In this document: piece by piece, positions 11,300 through 11,992 of the stretch
How positions within the stretch are numbered: the stretch's first letter is position 1
Layout of the letters: the number at the start of each line of letters is the position of its first letter
Origin: DASULK01 sp036381835
Lineage (GTDB): Bacteria > Actinomycetota > Actinomycetes > Mycobacteriales > Micromonosporaceae
Direction of reading: 5' to 3'
Length of the DNA: 11,992 bases
NCBI GenBank assembly: GCA_036381835.1
Contig: DASVCA010000157.1
Span: 1-11,992 of the forward strand
Program-made: the position numbers and the translations under genes
The notes under the pieces: model-generated
Told to the model about the DNA's origin: nothing
What the model saw: only the letters and a program-made list of their open reading frames with translations
Databases searched by the model: none

Positions 11300-11513
11300 T
11301 GGCGCCTCCTATCTGGCATGCCGCGCAATCCCGCCGCCAGATGCGGAACTGGACACCGGTCATCGTCCCGACCGTCGTCCACTCGCAGATGTGCGGGTAC
11401 GGATGGGCGACCAACACGGGCTCGCCGAGCACGTTGGTCGCGCCCAACCACGCCCCACGGGGGGCGGCCGCCAACAACTTGGCGGCCGCCCGTTTTTGCT
11501 CGCGCTTGCTCAT
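11289..11513 (-). CDS. Hypothetical protein, 74 aa
   Basis: I do not recognise this protein. It starts at ATG 11513, overlapping the preceding stop by four bases (ATGA), and overlaps the initiator-like gene by 11 bases at its end. The N-terminus is basic with an Ala-rich helix (SKREQKRAAAKLLAAAPRGA). The second half is beta-like with aromatic residues (VAHPYPHICEWTTVGTMTGV) and has three cysteines, two as CAAC near the end (WRRDCAACQIGG). A small zinc- or disulphide-stabilised fold is possible. The coding DNA of residues 8-17 contains a perfect hairpin, described separately. Confidence 0.7.
   Translation of the reverse strand: MSKREQKRAAAKLLAAAPRGAWLGATNVLGEPVLVAHPYPHICEWTTVGTMTGVQFRIWRRDCAACQIGGANGP
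11462..11497 (+). terminator. Intrinsic-terminator-shaped hairpin on the plus strand, inside a minus-strand gene
   Basis: A perfect 13-bp stem, GGGCGGCCGCCAA at 11462-11474 with its complement at 11479-11491, encloses a four-base loop (CAAC). On the plus strand it is followed one base later by five T (11493-11497). This is the shape of a Rho-independent terminator for rightward transcripts. It lies near the 5' end of the 74-aa minus-strand gene, where it encodes the Ala-Lys-Leu-Leu-Ala helix. No rightward gene is seen, so it may block antisense transcription or be a by-product of Ala codons. Confidence 0.5.
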
Positions 11514-11824
11514 GGGGACCGGTCCTCACCGGTCCACAGTGCGGGGTCGTCGTCCAGGTCGGCGGGCACCTGGTATCCGCCGGGCGTCGTGGTCCAGCCC
11601 GGTGGCGCCAGCTCGTCGGGGACCTCGGCAGCCGCCGCGGCCGCAGACGCATCCGGCGCCCGTACCGCGTCCTGGTACCGGCTGAATGCCCAGCTAATGT
11701 GGCCCAGTGCCCCGTAGACGGTGCGCGTGCCGTCTCTGTGGCTGGTGAGCGCATCGTTGACGGCTTCGGCGAGCCGGTAAAGGCATGGCAACAGCCGCAG
11801 ATCTCGGTCTGTAGGCTGGGTCAT
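11510..11824 (-). CDS. Hypothetical protein, 104 aa
   Basis: I do not recognise this protein. The ATG at 11824 overlaps the upstream stop by four bases (ATGA) and has GGGAG about six bases before it. Residues 1-52 are helical (LRLLPCLYRLAEAVNDALTS, VYGALGHISWAFSRYQDAVR). An Ala-run linker (ASAAAAAAEVPD) and a Pro/Thr/Trp/Asp-rich C-terminus (GWTTTPGGYQVPADLDDDPA) follow. The layout suggests a small helical domain and a flexible acidic tail. It is part of a tightly overlapping early operon leading to the initiator-like gene. Confidence 0.7.
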   Translation of the reverse strand: MTQPTDRDLRLLPCLYRLAEAVNDALTSHRDGTRTVYGALGHISWAFSRYQDAVRAPDASAAAAAAEVPDELAPPGWTTTPGGYQVPADLDDDPALWTGEDRSP

Positions 11825-11992
11825 GGGATGCTCCCTCGGTCTGGCGCCGTCACTCTGGTCCGGTGCTCGTCGCGGGGCAGTGCGTGCGCGTCGGCCTCAG
11901 CCTCGGCGGCGGCCGGATGGGCAGCCACCCGGCCTGCGCCGCAGCGGCACGTCCACTCGACGCTGCCGTCAGACAACCCGCTGAACGTGACG
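11821..11992 (-). CDS. Hypothetical protein, 3' end only
   Basis: An open frame enters from the right edge and ends with TGA at 11821-11823, overlapping the next ATG by four bases (ATGA). The 56 visible residues include SDGSVEWTCRCGAGRVAAHP, a Cys-x-Cys-Gly pattern like half of a zinc ribbon, then an Ala/Glu/Asp helix (AAAEAEADAHALPRDEHRTR). No start is visible and the function is unknown. The overlap and matching strand show that it belongs to the same operon. Confidence 0.6.
   Translation of the reverse strand, partial: VTFSGLSDGSVEWTCRCGAGRVAAHPAAAEAEADAHALPRDEHRTRVTAPDRGSIP

Noticed and set aside
1..11992. tRNA genes, integrase or attachment sites
   Set aside because: I saw no cloverleaf-like segment, tyrosine or serine recombinase motif, or flanking direct repeats in this window.

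Overview
The window is very GC-rich. Every credible gene lies on the minus strand, so transcription runs from right (about 11992) to left (1). It is part of a temperate or lytic siphovirus genome, or a prophage, from a high-GC actinobacterium (Streptomyces, Micromonospora or a relative; genus not determinable here). The evidence is the HK97-type gene order, actinophage-style protein families (terminase with ARQNGKT, small subunit with the LGPKLLATLTALGM block, paired tail chaperones, LamG-like tail protein), dense ATGA/GTGA/TGATG stop-start overlaps, and frequent GTG/TTG starts. No integrase, att site or host gene is visible, so prophage versus free phage cannot be decided.

Layout, in transcription order. 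(1) 11992-10760: an early cluster of small, unrecognised proteins ending in a 179-aa winged-helix replication-initiator-like protein. This gene carries an 11-bp-period palindrome array (10898-10970) followed by a 37-nt strand-pure purine tract (10854-10890), an arrangement like the lambda O gene with its internal origin. (2) 10763-9904: an HNH nuclease, a possible 24-aa peptide, a 13-bp inverted repeat and two small hypothetical genes. (3) 9903-9792: a non-coding gap with a large nested hairpin and a T7 run, either a terminator or a candidate packaging (cos/pac) site. (4) 9791-8069: terminase small and large subunits. (5) 8050-5090: one uninterrupted 986-codon frame that joins portal, S78-type prohead protease, an acidic/proline-rich scaffold-like linker and the HK97-fold major capsid protein. 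(6) 5070-3149: head-tail adaptor, tail terminator, major tail protein, and tail assembly chaperones G and G-T joined by a probable +1 frameshift. (7) 3144-1: a small membrane protein, an HK97 gp10-like protein, an unusually short tape measure protein (322 aa) and the first 520 residues of a minor tail protein that runs off the left edge.

The genes form a capsid and tail assembly line. Terminase, probably with the HNH protein, cuts and pumps DNA through the portal. The protease matures a shell built from the capsid domain. Connector proteins seal the head, and the tail is polymerised on the tape measure with chaperone help. The most unusual features are the triple portal-protease-capsid fusion with a well-placed internal ribosome binding site just before the scaffold/capsid part, the iteron-like array inside the initiator gene, and the +1 rather than -1 geometry of the tail chaperone frameshift. 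Two things are absent from the visible order: a separate head-tail stopper gene and a separate scaffold gene.
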